Assembly (NCBI GenBank): GCA_023052935.1
Contig: CM041292.1
Span: forward strand, 139,886,951-139,950,950
Direction: 5' to 3'
From: Piezodorus guildinii
Taxonomy: Eukaryota; Arthropoda; Insecta; Hemiptera; Pentatomidae
DNA length: 64,000 nucleotides
Shown: one piece after another, positions 35,337 to 52,467 of the stretch
Position numbering within the stretch: the stretch's first letter is position 1
Layout: every line of letters starts with the position of its first letter
Made by a program: the position numbers and the translations under genes
The notes under the pieces: model-generated
Database searches by the model: none
Told to the model about the DNA's origin: nothing
Seen by the model: only the letters and a program-made list of their open reading frames with translations

Positions 35337-35566
35337 CAATGCTCCTTACCTTGTCAGGACTGCACTAATCCATAAAGATCTTAATGTTCCGTATGTTGCT
35401 GATTTGGCCCCATCTAGATTCCATTCTTTTCATTGCAAACTCCATTCCCACCCTAATCCTCTAGTTTCAATCCTTTCTTCCTCTTCCATTCCTGACAATC
35501 TTCCGAGGCGTCTGTAAAGGTTATGGCCCGAGACTTTCTAGTTTAGTACATTTTTAGAGTGTTTCC
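35337..35566 (+). mobile_element. Internal fragment of a Jockey-type LINE 3' region
   Basis: About 230 bp that match 47472-47700. It encodes DLNVPYVADLAPS and KLHSHPNPLVSI, the end of a Jockey ORF2, then the stop and the start of the 3' UTR. It begins at CAATGCTC, a string present in both satellite and LINE, and ends at GTTTC, also shared. It has no A tail and no target duplication. The missing tail and the microhomology at both edges suggest a recombination product rather than an insertion event. Confidence 0.85.
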
Positions 35567-36207
35567 ATTCAATTTCTAAGTAACGATGTTGTTTTTCAAA
35601 TACTTACCTCAGCCTAGTATTAATAAAATAGAAGAAAATATAATAAATAAATAATAAAATACCGAAAAAATAGTTTCTTCATACTTTTGTTTTAAATATC
35701 ATTTGTTTCTTCTACTTTTATTTTACTATCATTGAGAAATTTATGTTTCAAAATTTAGATCTGTAGTTACAACAACGCTCTATCAAGTTTATTCTGTTGC
35801 CTGGAAAAATACATTTCTATTTTTTTCATCATTCTTTTTTCTCAATTTCTAAGTAACGATGTTGTTTTCAAATACTTACATCAGCCTAGTATTAATAAAA
35901 TAGAAGAAAATAAAATAAATATATAATAAAATACCGGAATAATGGTTTTTTCATACTTTTTTTAAATATCAATTGTCTCTTCTACTATTATTCTACTATC
36001 TTTGAGAAAATTCTGTTTCCAAATTTACATTTGTACTAAAATTTACATCTGCAGTTACTTCAATACTCTATCAAGTTTGTTCTGTTGCCTGGAATAATAC
36101 AGTTCTATTTTTTTTTTCATTATTCTTTTGTTTCAATTCCTAGTAACGATGTTGTTTTTCAAATACTTACCTCAGCCTTGTATTAATAAAATAGATGAAA
36201 GTATAGT
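35567..36207. repeat. Satellite
   Basis: Two monomers and the start of a third, up to the short module. Confidence 0.87.
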
Positions 36208-36383
36208 GTGTGTCTGTTTATGTGAGTGTAGTGTGTGTGTTTGTGGTTGATGTAGTGTTATGTACTCAGGAGCCCGGGGGAGCGTAAGACCCCAGCAGCT
36301 GCAACCATCAGATGCCCCTTGCGGGTTTTATTTTAACATCTATGTATATTAAGGTATACGTTAATGAAGATTTTATAGTTAGT
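36208..36383. repeat. GT/GC module, short form
   Basis: Same junction to satellite as at 24212 (GTTAGT then ATATAATAAAT). Confidence 0.85.
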
Positions 36384-38402
36384 ATATAATAAATAAATAA
36401 TAAAATACCGGAATGATAGATTCTTCATACTTTTGATTTAAATATCATATGTTTCTTCGCCTTTTATTTAATTATCATTGAGAAAATTCTGTTTCCGAAT
36501 ATCAAAGTGCCCTAAAATTCTAATCTGCAGTTACAACAATGCTCTATCAAGTTTATTCTGTTCCCTAAAGAAATACATTTATATTTTTTTTTTCATTGTT
36601 CTTTTGTTTCAATTCTCAAGTAACGAAGTTGTTTTTCAACTGAGCCTAGTATTATGAAAGAAGAAGAAAATATAATAAATCAATAATAAAATACCGGAAT
36701 AATGGTTTCTTCATACTTTTGTTTTAAATATCATTTGTCTCTTTGCCTTTTATTCAACTGTTTTTGAGATAATTTTGATTCCAAATATCAAAGCATCCTA
36801 TAATTATAATCTGCAGTTACAATAATGCTCTTCCAAGTTTATTTTGTTGCCTGGAAAAATACTTTTCCATTTTTTTTTCATCATTCTTTTGTTTCGATTT
36901 CTAAGTAACGATAATGTTTTCAGATACTTACCTCAGTCTACTACTAATAAAATAGAAGAAAATATAATAAATAAATGATAAAATACCGAAATAATGGTTT
37001 CTTCATACTTTTGTTTTAAATATCATTTGTCTCTTCGCCTTTTATTCAACTATCTTTGAGAAAATTCTGTTTCCGAATATCAAAGTGTCCTAAAATTCTA
37101 ATCTGCAGTTACAACAATGCTCTATCAAGTTTATTCTGTTCCCTAAAGAAATACATTTATATTTTTTTTTTCATTGTTCTTTTGTTTCAATTCTCAAGTA
37201 ACGAAGTTGTTTTTCAACTGAGCCTAGTATTATGAAAGAAGAAGAAAATATAATAAATCAATAATAAAATACCGGAATAATGGTTTCTTCATACTTTTGT
37301 TTTAAATATCATTTGTCTCTTTGCCTTTTATTCAACTGTTTTTGAAATCATTTTGATTCTAAATATCAAAGCGTCCTAAAATTATAATTTGCAGTTACAA
37401 CAAGGCTCTATCAAGTTTATTCTGTTGCCTAGAAACATATAATACTATTTTTTCTTTCATCATTCTTTTGTTTCGATTTCTAAGTAACGATAATGTTTTC
37501 AGATACTTACCTCAGTCTACTACTAATAAAATAGAAGAAAATATAATATATAAATGATAAAATACCGAAATAATGGTTCCTTCATACTTTTGTTTTAAAT
37601 ATCTTTTGTCTCTTCGCCTTTTATTCAACTATCTTTGAGAAAATTTTGTTTCCGAATATCAAAGTGTCCTAAAATTCTAATCTGCAGTTACAACAATGCT
37701 TTATCAAGTTTATTCTGTTCCCTAAAGAAATACATTTATATTTTTTTTTCATTGTTCTTTTGTTTCAATTTCTAAGTAACGATGTTGTTTTTCAAATACT
37801 TACCTCAGCCTAGTATTAATAAAATAGAAGAAAATATAATAAATAAATAATAAAATACCGAAATAATAGTTTCTTCATACTTCTGTTTTTAATATCATTT
37901 GTTTCTTCTACTTTTATTTTACTATCATTGAGAAATTTATGTTTCAAAATTTAGATCTGTAGTTACAACAACGCTCTATCAAGTTTATTCTGTTGCCTGG
38001 AAAAATACATTTCTATTTTTTTCATCATTCTTTTTTCTCAATTTCTAAGTAACGATGTTGTTTTCAAATACTTACATCAGCCTAGTAATAAGAAAATAGA
38101 AAAAATATAATAAATATATAATAAAATACCGGAATAATGGTTTTTTCATACTTTTTTTAAATATCAATTGTCTCTTCTACTATTATTCTACTATCTTTGA
38201 GAAAATTCTGTTTCCAAATTTACATTTGTACTAAAATTTACATCTGCAGTTACTACAATGCTCTATCAAGTTTATTCTGTTGCCTGGAAAAATACAGTTC
38301 TATTTTTTTTTTTTCCTTATTCTTTTGTTTCAATTCCCTAGTAACGATGTTGTTTTTCAAATACTTACCTCAGCCTTGTATTAATAAAATAGATGAAAAT
38401 AT
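36384..38402. repeat. Satellite, two-monomer (A/B) repeat begins
   Basis: From here two monomer types alternate with a period of about 575 bp. One has TTCCCTAAAGAAATACATTT with CAACTGAGCCTAGTATTATG. The other has CTTTTCCATTTTTTTTCATC with CAGATACTTACCTCAGTCTA. Confidence 0.87.
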
Positions 38403-38579
38403 AGTGTGTGTGTTTATGTGAGTGTAGTGTGTGTGTTTGTGGTTGATGTAGTGTTATGTACTCAGGAGCCCGGGGGAGCGTAAGACCCCAGCAGCTGCAA
38501 CCATCAGATGCCCCTTGCGGGTTTTATTTTACATCTATGTATATTAAGGTATACGTTAATGAAGATTTTATAGTTAGTA
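38403..38579. repeat. GT/GC module, short form
   Basis: Third copy with the GTTAGT/ATATAATAAAT junction. Confidence 0.85.
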
Positions 38580-43200
<4,621 letters not shown>

Positions 43201-46200
43201 ATAATAAATAAATGATAAAATACCGAAATAATGGTTTCTTCATACTTTTGTTTTAAATATCTTTTGTCTCTTCGCCTTTTATTCAACTATCTTTGAGAAA
43301 ATTCTGTTTCCGAATATTCAAAGTGTCCTAAAATTCTAATCTGCAGTTACAACAATGCTTTATCAAGTTTATTCTGTTCCCTAAAGAAATACATTTATAT
43401 TTTTTCTTTCATTGTTCTTTTGTTTCAATTCTCAAGTAACGAAAGTTGTTTTTCAACTGAGCCTAGTATTATGAAAGTAGAAGAAAATATAATAAATCAA
43501 TAATAAAATACCGGGAATAATGGTTTCTTCATACTTTTGTTTTAAATATCATTTGTCTCTTTGCCTTTTATTCAACTGTTTTTGAGATAATTTTGATTCC
43601 AAATATCAAAGCATCCTAAAATTATAATCTGCAGTTACAATAATGCTCTTCCAAGTTTATTTTGTTGCCTGGAAAAATAGTTTTTCCATTTTTTTTTCAT
43701 CATTCTTTTGTTTCGATTTCTAAGTAACGATAATGTTTTCAGATACTTACCTCAGTCTACTACTAATAAAATAGAAGAAAATATAATAAATAAATGATAA
43801 AATACCGAAATAATGGTTTCTTCATACTTTTGTTTTAAATATCTTTTGTCTCTTCGCCTTTTATTCAACTATCTTTGAGAAAATTCTGTTTCCGAATATC
43901 AAAGTGTCCTAAAATTCTAATCTGCAGTTACAACAATGCTCTATCAAGTTTATTCTGTTCCCTAAAGAAATACATTCATATTTTTTTTTTCATTGTTCTT
44001 TATTTTCAATTCTCAAGTAGCGACGTTGTTTTTCAACTGAGCCTAGTATTATGAAAGTAGAAGAAAATATAATAAATCAATAATAAAATACCGGAATAAT
44101 CGTTTCTTCATACTTTTGTTTTAAATATCATTTGTCTCTTTGCCTTTTATTCAACTGTTTTTGAAATCATTTTGATTCCAAATATCAAAGCGTCCTAAAA
44201 TTATAATTTGCAGTTACAACAATGCTCTATCAAGTTTATTCTGTTCCCTAAAGAAATACATTTATATTTTTTTTTTTCATTGTTCTTTTGTTTCAATTCT
44301 CAAGTAACGACGTTGTTTTTCAACTGAGCCTAGTATTATGAAAGTAGAAGAAAATATAATAAATCAATAATAAAATACCGAAATAATGGTTTCTTCATAC
44401 TTTTGTTTTAAATATCATTTGTCTCTTTGCCTTTTATTCAACTGTTTTTGAAATCATTTTGATTCCAAATATCAAAGTGTCCTAAAATTCTAATCTGCAG
44501 TTACAACAATGCTTTATCAAGTTTATTCTGTTCCCTAAAGAAATACATTTATATTTTTTCTTTCATTGTTCTTTTGTTTCAATTCTCAAGTAACGAAGTT
44601 GTTTTTCAACTGAGCCTAGTATTATGAAAGTAGAAGAAAATATAATAAATCAATAATAAAATACCGGAATAATGGTTTCTTCATACTTTTGTTTTAAATA
44701 TCATTTGTCTCTTTGCGTTTTATTCAACTGTTTTTGAGATAATTTTGATTCCAAATATCAAAGCATCCTAAAATTATATTCTGCAGTTACAATAATGCTC
44801 TTCCAAGTTTATTCTGTTGCCTGGAAAAATAATTTTCCATTTTTTTTCATCATTCTTTTGTTTCGATATTTAAGTAACGATAATGTTTTCAGATACTTAC
44901 CTCAGTCTACTACTAATAAAATAGAAGAAAATATAATAAATAAATGATAAAATACCGAAATAATGGTTTCTTCGTACTTTTGTTTTAAATATCATTTGTC
45001 TTTTCCCCTTATATTCAACTGTTTTTGAGATAATTTTGATTCCAAATATCAAAGAATCCTAAAATTATAATCTGCAGTTACAATAATGCTCTTCCAAGTT
45101 TATTCTGTTGCCTGGAAAAATACTTTTCCATTTTTTTTCATCATTCTTTTGTTTCGATTTCTAAGTAACGATAATGTTTTCAGATACTTACCTCAGTCTA
45201 CTACTAATAAAATAGAAGAAAATATAATAAATAAATGATAAAATACCGAAATAATGGTTTCTTCATACTTTTGTTTTAAATATCTTTTGTCTCTTCGCCT
45301 TTTATTCAACTATCTTTGAGAAAATTCTGTTTCCGAATATCAAAGTGTCCTAAAATTCTAATCTGCAGTTACAACAATGCTCTATCAAGTTTATTCTGTT
45401 CCCTAAAGAAATACATTCATATTTTTTTTTTCATTGTTCTTTATTTTCAATTCTCAAGTAGCGACGTTGTTTTTCAACTGAGCCTAGTATTATGAAAGTA
45501 GAAGAAAATATAATAAATCAATAATAAAATACCGGAATAATCGTTTCTTCATACTTTTGTTTTAAATATCATTTGTCTCTTTGCCTTTTATTCAACTGTT
45601 TTTGAAATCATTTTGATTCCAAATATCAAAGCGTCCTAAAATTATAATTTGCAGTTACAACAATGCTCTATCAAGTTTATTCTGTTCCCTAAAGAAATAC
45701 ATTTATATTTTTTTTTTTTCATTGTTCTTTTGTTTCAATTCTCAAGTAACGACGTTGTTTTTCAACTGAGCCTAGTATTATGAAAGTAGAAGAAAATATA
45801 ATAAATCAATAATAAAATACCGAAATAATGGTTTCTTCATACTTTTGTTTTAAATATCATTTGTCTCTTTGCCTTTTATTCAACTGTTTTTGAAATCATT
45901 TTGATTCCAAATATCAAAGTGTCCTAAAATTCTAATCTGCAGTTACAACAATGCTTTATCAAGTTTATTCTGTTCCCTAAAGAAATACATTTATATTTTT
46001 TCTTTCATTGTTCTTTTGTTTCAATTCTCAAGTAACGAAGTTGTTTTTCAACTGAGCCTAGTATTATGAAAGTAGAAGAAAATATAATAAATCAATAATA
46101 AAATACCGGAATAATGGTTTCTTCATACTTTTGTTTTAAATATCATTTGTCTCTTTGCGTTTTATTCAACTGTTTTTGAGATAATTTTGATTCCAAATAT

Positions 46201-47340
46201 CAAAGCATCCTAAAATTATATTCTGCAGTTACAATAATGCTCTTCCAAGTTTATTCTGTTGCCTGGAAAAATAATTTTCCATTTTTTTTTCATCATTCTT
46301 TTGTTTCGATATTTAAGTAACGATAATGTTTTCAGATACTTACCTCAGTCTACTACTAATAAAATAGAAGAAAATATAATAAATAAATGATAAAATACCG
46401 AAATAATGGTTTCTTCGTACTTTTGTTTTAAATATCATTTGTCTTTTCCCCTTATATTCAACTGTTTTTGAGATAATTTTGATTCCAAATATCAAAGAAT
46501 CCTAAAATTATAATCTGCAGTTACAATAATGCTCTTCCAAGTTTATTCTGTTGCCTGGAAAAATACTTTTCCATTTTTTTTCATCATTCTTTTGTTTCGA
46601 TTTCTAAGTAACGATAATGTTTTCAGATACTTACCTCAGTCTACTACTAATAAAATAGAAGAAAATATAATAAATGAATGATAAAATACCGAAATAATGG
46701 TTTCTTCATACTTTTGTTTTAAATACCTTTTGTCTCTTCGCCTTTTATTCAACTATCTTTGAGAAAATTCTGTTTCCGAATATCAAAGTGTCCTAAAATT
46801 CTAATCTGCAGTTACAACAATGCTTTATCAAGTTTATTCTGTTCCCTAAAGAAATACATTTATATTTTTTTTTCATTGTTCTTTTGTTTCAATTCTCAAG
46901 TAACGAAGTTTTTTTTCAACTGAGCCTAGTATTATGAAAGTAGAAGAAAATATAATAAATCAATAATAAAATACCGGAATAATGGTTTCTTCATACTTTT
47001 GTTTTAAATATCATTTGTCTCTTTGCCTTTTATTCAACTGTTTTTGAAATCATTTTGATTCCAAATATCAAAGCGTCCTAAAATTATAATTTGCAGTTAC
47101 AACAATGCTCCATCAAGTTTATTCTGTTGCCTAGAAAAATATAATTCTATTTTTTCTTTCATCATTCTTTTGTTTCGATTTCCTTGTAACGATGTTTTTC
47201 AAATACTTACCTTCGCCTAGTATTAAGAAAATAGAAGAAAATATAATAAATAAATATTAAAAATCCCGTAATAATGGTTTCTTAATACTTTTGTTTTAAA
47301 TATCATTTGTCTTTTCGCCTTTTATTCAACTATTTTTAAA
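43201..47340. repeat. Satellite with a duplicated 1441-bp higher-order repeat
   Basis: A block of five monomers at about 43802-45242 is repeated at 45243-46683. Rare variants appear in both, such as AAGTAGCGACGTTG, GTCTTTTCCCCTTATATTC and TTCGATATTTAAGTAACG. The copies differ mainly in T-tract length. Confidence 0.88.
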
Positions 47341-47804
47341 GACTCATTTAAATACAAAAGACACACTTTAAGGCCGATATGGGCTTACGGAGTAGAGCTA
47401 TGGAGCAATACTAAACCATCGAATTCTTCCCGTATCCAATCACTACAATCCAAATTCCTTCGTAAAATCCTCAATGCTCCTTACTTTGTCAGGACTACAC
47501 TAATCCATAAAGATCTTAATGTTCCGTATGTGGCTGATTTGGCCCCATCTATATTCCATGCTTCTCATTGCAAACTCCATTCCCACCCTAATCCTCTAGT
47601 TTCAATCCATTCTTCCTCTTCAATTCCTGACAATCTTCCGAGGCGTCTGTAAAGGAGATGGCCCCGAGACTTTCTAGTTTAGTACATTTTTAGAGTGTTT
47701 CTACTGGGAAGCTTCTCTACATGTGTTTCATGCCTTTATATATTTCATCTAATTTACTTGTTGTATTCCTGTAAACAGTTGTAAATTCCAATAAATTAAA
47801 AAAA
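47341..47804 (+). mobile_element. 5'-truncated Jockey-type LINE, 3' end
   Basis: About 460 bp. The reading frame from 47341 to TAA at 47650-47652 encodes the ORF2 C-terminus: LRPIWAYGVELW, SLQSKFLRKILNAP, HKDLNVPYVADLAPS and KLHSHPNPLVS, as after the RT domain in Jockey elements. A 3' UTR of about 150 bp follows, ending CCAATAAATTAAAAAAA. Satellite resumes at GTTTATTCTGTTGCCTG, skipping about 90 bp of the monomer, so the insertion seems to have deleted part of its target. No clear duplication is seen. Confidence 0.87.
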
Positions 47805-48700
47805 GTTTATTCTGTTGCCTGAAAAAATACATTTCTATTTCTTTCATCATTCTTTTGTTTCAATTTCTAAGTAACGATGTTGTTTTCAAAGACTTACCTC
47901 AGCCTAGTATTATGAAAGTAGAAGAAAATGTAATAAATCAATAACAAAATACCGGAATAATGGTTTCTTCATACTTTTGTTTTAAATATAATTTGTCTTT
48001 TCGCCCTTTATTCAACTATTTTTGAGATAATTTTGATTCCAAATATCAAAGCATCCTAAAATTATAATCTGCAGTTACAATAATGCTCTTCCAAGTTTAT
48101 TCTGTTGCCTGGAAAAATACTTTTCCATTTTTTTTCATTATTCTTTTGTTTCGATTTCTATGTAACGATAATGTTTTCAGATACCTACCTCAGTCTACTA
48201 CTAATAAAATAGAAGAAAATATAATAAATAAATGATAAAATACCGAAATAATGGTTTCTTCGTACTTTTGTTTTAAATATCATTTGTCTTTTCGCCTTTT
48301 ATTCAACTATTTTTGAGATAATTTTGATTCCAAATATCAAAGCATCCTAAAATTATAATCTGCAGTTACAATAATGCTCTTCCAAGTTTATTCTGTTGCC
48401 TGGAAAAATAATTTTCCATTTTTTTTCATCATTCTTTTGTTTCGATTTCTAAGTAACGATAATGTTTTCAGATACTTACCTCAGTCTACTACTAATAAAA
48501 TAGAAGAAAATATAATAAATAAATGATAAAATACCGAAATAATGGTTTCTTCATACTTTTGTTTTAAATATCTTTTGTCTCTTCGCCTTTTATTCAACTA
48601 TCTTTGAGAAAATTCTGTTTCCGAATATCAAAGTGTCCTAAAATTCTAATCTGCAGTTACAACAATGCTTTATCAAGTTTATTCTGTTCCCTAAACAAAA
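47805..48700. repeat. Satellite left of the errantivirus
   Basis: Three monomers of the A/B type; the last is split by the errantivirus inside TTCCCTAAA-AAATACATTT. The other half starts at 56185. Confidence 0.88.
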
Positions 48701-48989
48701 ATTTTGGTGTTCGTACTCGTTATTGTAAAAAAAATATTTTATTTATTCAAAAGTTACAAAATATCGATAATAACACTTTAAAAGACAATAATGACAATCT
48801 TGATAATAACAATATGGCTATACTAGGTCTGACATAGATTACGTACCGTAATTACTGCGAGGACTTGAAGAGAGTGAGTGTTCCCTGGGAGAAGGGACAG
48901 GGTATATAAAGGTTAATAGGACTGCTGAATAAGATTCAAGGAATATGGTGTGATCTGCAGGTGCACTGTGGCCTCATGGTGGCGTGACT
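48701..48989 (-). repeat. 3' LTR of the errantivirus
   Basis: 289 bp, same sequence as the 5' LTR as far as can be judged by eye. It is bordered by a polypurine tract on the internal side and satellite on the outer side. Confidence 0.95.
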
Positions 48990-49000
48990 CCTCCGTCCTT
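48990..49000 (-). promoter_or_regulatory. Polypurine tract
   Basis: On the minus strand AAGGACGGAGG, directly before AGTCAC of the 3' LTR: the expected place for plus-strand priming. One pyrimidine interrupts it. Confidence 0.75.
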
Positions 49001-49029
49001 ATGAGAGTGAAGCCCACTGAACTCTAAAT

Positions 49030-50090
49030 TTAAGGATTTGGGACGGTTTGTCTATTCTGTAAATATTGAAACCAAGCTCTGGCTCTGCCATCAAAACATT
49101 CAGGTGGTTGAGGATGGGTACTTGGATTATCATTTGAAGGATTAGAACACAGTAATTTCAGTTTACAATACTGACGATAAAGATTATAACATAAAAGATA
49201 TAAACATATTACATAAAATATATAAGAAATAAATTGGGATACAGTCATATCATAAGGTTCTAATTCTTCTATTTCTATATTACTTAAGTCTATTTGTTGT
49301 AATTCCTCAAAAGTAAAATTTGTTGATACAATAGTTTTATTATTAACAGAATGATAGGAAATAAAAGGAATATTTACATTGTCAACATAAGAAAGTGGTA
49401 CATTTATATTTACAAATTTCTCATTTTCATTAAGATTAAGGAGGCTAGTAGATGGTAGATGATACATTTGTGTGTTTGTTACACTAGTTGTTACATTGCT
49501 AATATTAAAGGTTAAATATTGGTATAATGTGGGTATAAGTTTGATTATAGGGTTTGTTCTTATTTCTACAGCTTTACAATCATTTAATTCTATATTCTTA
49601 CATAATTCTAAAATACATTTGTCCTTAATCTCTATCATGTCTTTACAGTAATGATGATTATTGAATTTAATACAATTTCCATTGTAAAACGAATTTTTAA
49701 ATCTAATGATTAGTTGTTCTTTAATCTTTAGAGTAATGACTTTATTATTCCTTGTAACTGGATATGACATTGCATAATAAGTTGTTTTTGGCAATGATTT
49801 CAAAGGGATTTTAATAAAATAATAAATTAATCCTGTATCTGATAGGGAACAAAATGTGGAGCTAAGTAACCAGTTTAATTCTACATTTTCTGTGATTGGT
49901 TCTCCGAACGGTATGTTTAATTGTTCTAGTTCTCTAGTCGTTAATATGCTTGGATGGGTAATTCCTAATTTACATTGTTCTAAGGAAAATTCTATATCAT
50001 TTAATTGATTTTCTACTAAATCTAATACGGCTAATAAATCATGATACATTAACTTAGTAAGAGCTAAATCTGTAAAATTATTTACTTTTT
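49030..50090 (-). pseudogene. env: Errantivirus Env, C-terminal part with membrane anchor
   Basis: Second part of env in a different frame; the open frame is counted from an ATG at 50049, but homologous sequence starts earlier. It has several Cys (CKLG, CSLSD, NGNCIKF, CKDMIEIKDKC, CKNIELNDC), N-glycosylation sites (NISNVT, NFTF), and one transmembrane segment near residues 275-296 (FISYIFYVICLYLLCYNLY). A cytoplasmic tail rich in Pro, Asn and Arg follows. The order matches errantiviral Env. It cannot be made in one piece with the signal peptide in this copy. Confidence 0.85.
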
Positions 50091-50666
50091 CTATACTATC
50101 CTTATATTATTTAAAACAATTATTTCTTTATTAAGTTTAGATGTTAATTCTTTATTTAATCCTAATCTAACATTTTCATTATACTCTATGTGATACATAT
50201 TTCTCTCGATTTTATTTAAAATATTATCATACTTTTCTTTGTCATCGGCGTCCATATTGCCGGTGAGCCAACTAATAGCATTGCGTAGTCCGTTAATTAA
50301 ACCTCTTTTTGATCGGTTATTCCGATTTATATTTACAATATGATTAATTTTTTCTAATATCTTGTTATATTTTTGTTCAATAATATTATGCAAAGTTTTA
50401 TATTCATTACTAATTGTTAATACGTCAATGCTAATCTTAAGGGTTTGAATTTCTCTTGTTAAATTTGTAAGATTCTTATAATGTAAAAATGTGTACCAAT
50501 CTTTAATTATAAAAGATGGATTAATTTGTACGATGGATGCTCCTGGTCCGTCAGATAAATCTTGTATTAGCAGGGTCTGTATCTGAACCGTAAGCGCTGC
50601 GATCAGAAGATACTTGAAACAATTCGTCGTCGAACTCAAAGTCATCTTGGCTGACTCCTGTAACAT
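50091..50666 (-). pseudogene. env: Errantivirus Env, N-terminal part
   Basis: Envelope of the errantivirus, related to baculovirus F proteins. The frame overlaps the end of pol by 116 bp. The likely start is the second Met (codon 8, near 50645), followed by a hydrophobic signal peptide (CFKYLLIAALTVQI). TTACAG just upstream could be the splice acceptor. NLTNLT gives N-glycosylation sites. RSKR at residues 118-121 is a furin site, and GLINGLRNAISWLTGN after it is the fusion-peptide region typical of the family. A heptad-like helix follows. The frame ends at 50091 through an indel, and env continues in another frame from about 50090. Confidence 0.88.
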
Positions 50667-52467
50667 TAGACGTTTCTATTTCTTTTATGACATTCTCAAT
50701 ATCTTCATCAGTTATTTCTGGGTTTTTTTTTTGACTTGTACTAGGTTTATTATTATTATTATTTGATTTCTTTTTCTTAGTGACTTTTTTCGGTCGTTTG
50801 ACTTGATCAGGGTGGAGTTTTTTCTTTCTACCTTTATTTCTATTTTGAAATCTTTTATCAACATACTTTCCTTTTTCGTATTTAGGATCTATTTTCTTTT
50901 TCTGTTGTCTCTTTATATACACATCTTCCGGGATTTCTATGTCTTCTCTATTTTCATTTAACTTGCCTATTTTTCTCTCTTTATTTTGTTCTATACCTTT
51001 CTTAGTTATTTCGAAAAGCTGCTTCATTTTCCGATGGTACTCATGAACAAGATATTCTTTTATTTCCGGGGATTCATTATAAGTTTTATTAGTGATACCG
51101 AAAGTTATTTCGTTAGGGGTCATTTTAAGATCTTGATTAAGGGAATTATTATATGCTGTCGTTGCTTGCTCTAACTTATCTTCCTCTTTATCATCTTTGT
51201 TTTCTATGTTTATAAGTCTTAAAATTTCTAATAACGAAGAGCTTGCTCGATTAAGCAATCCAAGAGAGTTAGGGTGATTGGGGGTAGTATAATGTAATTC
51301 AATATTTAAGTAGTTTAGAAAATCTTTAAACAAGTTATTGTCGAATTCTCTTCCGTTGTCACATGATATTTTTTGGGGTTTTGGAAAATATGCTAAATAT
51401 TTTTTCAATACTTTCATGCTTTCTATGGCATTATAACTCGTTGCGTAATAAGAAAATATTCTTTTGGAAAAAGTATCTACTATTAAATAAATGTAATAAT
51501 TACTCATGTGTAAGGTATCAATCATTAAATCTGTAAAGGGTTTCTCAGGTGTGGGAGTAATTTTAAATTTTTGTTTTATAGGTCTTCTATCGTATTTGCC
51601 TTTTCCACATGTGTCACATTTGTTTATAATTTCTGTGATATGATCTTTCATATTGGGCCAATAAAATTTGGTTTTCAAAACTAAATATGTTTCATTTATA
51701 CCTCTGTGGCATGTCTTGGCGATATGATAATCAAGGATAAGTAATTTCTGGTCTTCCGTGTTCTTTACATCTGGCAATAGTTTATAATATCTTTTAATTC
51801 TATTTGTGGGAAATTTTTCTCTAATGAGTGATGCAACTTTATTAAATAATGCATTATACCAATTATTTTCACTTTCTATAGAATCTGATATGGGTGAGCA
51901 GTATATGCCGTAAGTTATATTTGGTCTTAAGATTTCTAAAAGTTTTTCTTCTATTTCAAAATCTTTTTCATGATAAGGCCAAGTAAATTCAATTGTTGTT
52001 CTTTGCTTATTATTGAATATTGTTTCGCGTTGAATTTTCGCGTGTCCCTTTTTTATTATTATTTGATTTTTCTCAACATTTACTGGTCTAGATTTATCAT
52101 CAACTATTAAGATTCTGTTATCGGAGGATTCTGTGGAGTGCTGCGTTGCTAAAGAAGATATATCATCTTGAATTATTTCTTGGTGTTCACCATTATTATT
52201 TTCTTCTATGTTTTCATCATTATTAATTCCTTCTAAGTTTTCATTGTTAGCTTCTTCTTGGGTTTCTTCTATTCCCATTTCTTGTAATAAATCTACGATT
52301 TCTTGTGAATAGTTATTAGGAGAATTTTCTGTATGAAAAATATCAAATTCTGGTTCTTTTAATTTCCTTTCTTCAATAGGGTAACGGGATAAATGATCGG
52401 CGACTTTATTAGCCTTTCCTTCAATGTATTTTATGTCATATCGAAATATTCTAACAATAATTTCCAT
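50551..52467 (-). pseudogene. pol: Errantivirus Pol C-terminal part: tether and integrase with E-to-N change
   Basis: The ATG at 52467 is not a real start: the frame simply overlaps the RNase H end by 37 bp after an indel. It opens with YIEGKANKVADHLSRYP, then an acidic linker. Zinc domain: HIAKTCHRGINE and CDTCGKGKYD. Core: Asp in LMIDTLHM, Asp in SCDNGREFDN (51358-51360). At the third position, exactly 36 codons on, there is Asn (LGLLNRASS, 51250-51252) in place of Glu. The tail is long and basic (KKVTKKKKS, runs of Asn), then an acidic stretch. The end overlaps env. Integration activity is not expected. Confidence 0.9.

Noticed and set aside
52431..52467. Programmed frameshift between RNase H and integrase
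   Set aside because: I see no slippery heptamer and no precedent in this family; a simple indel or consensus error explains it.
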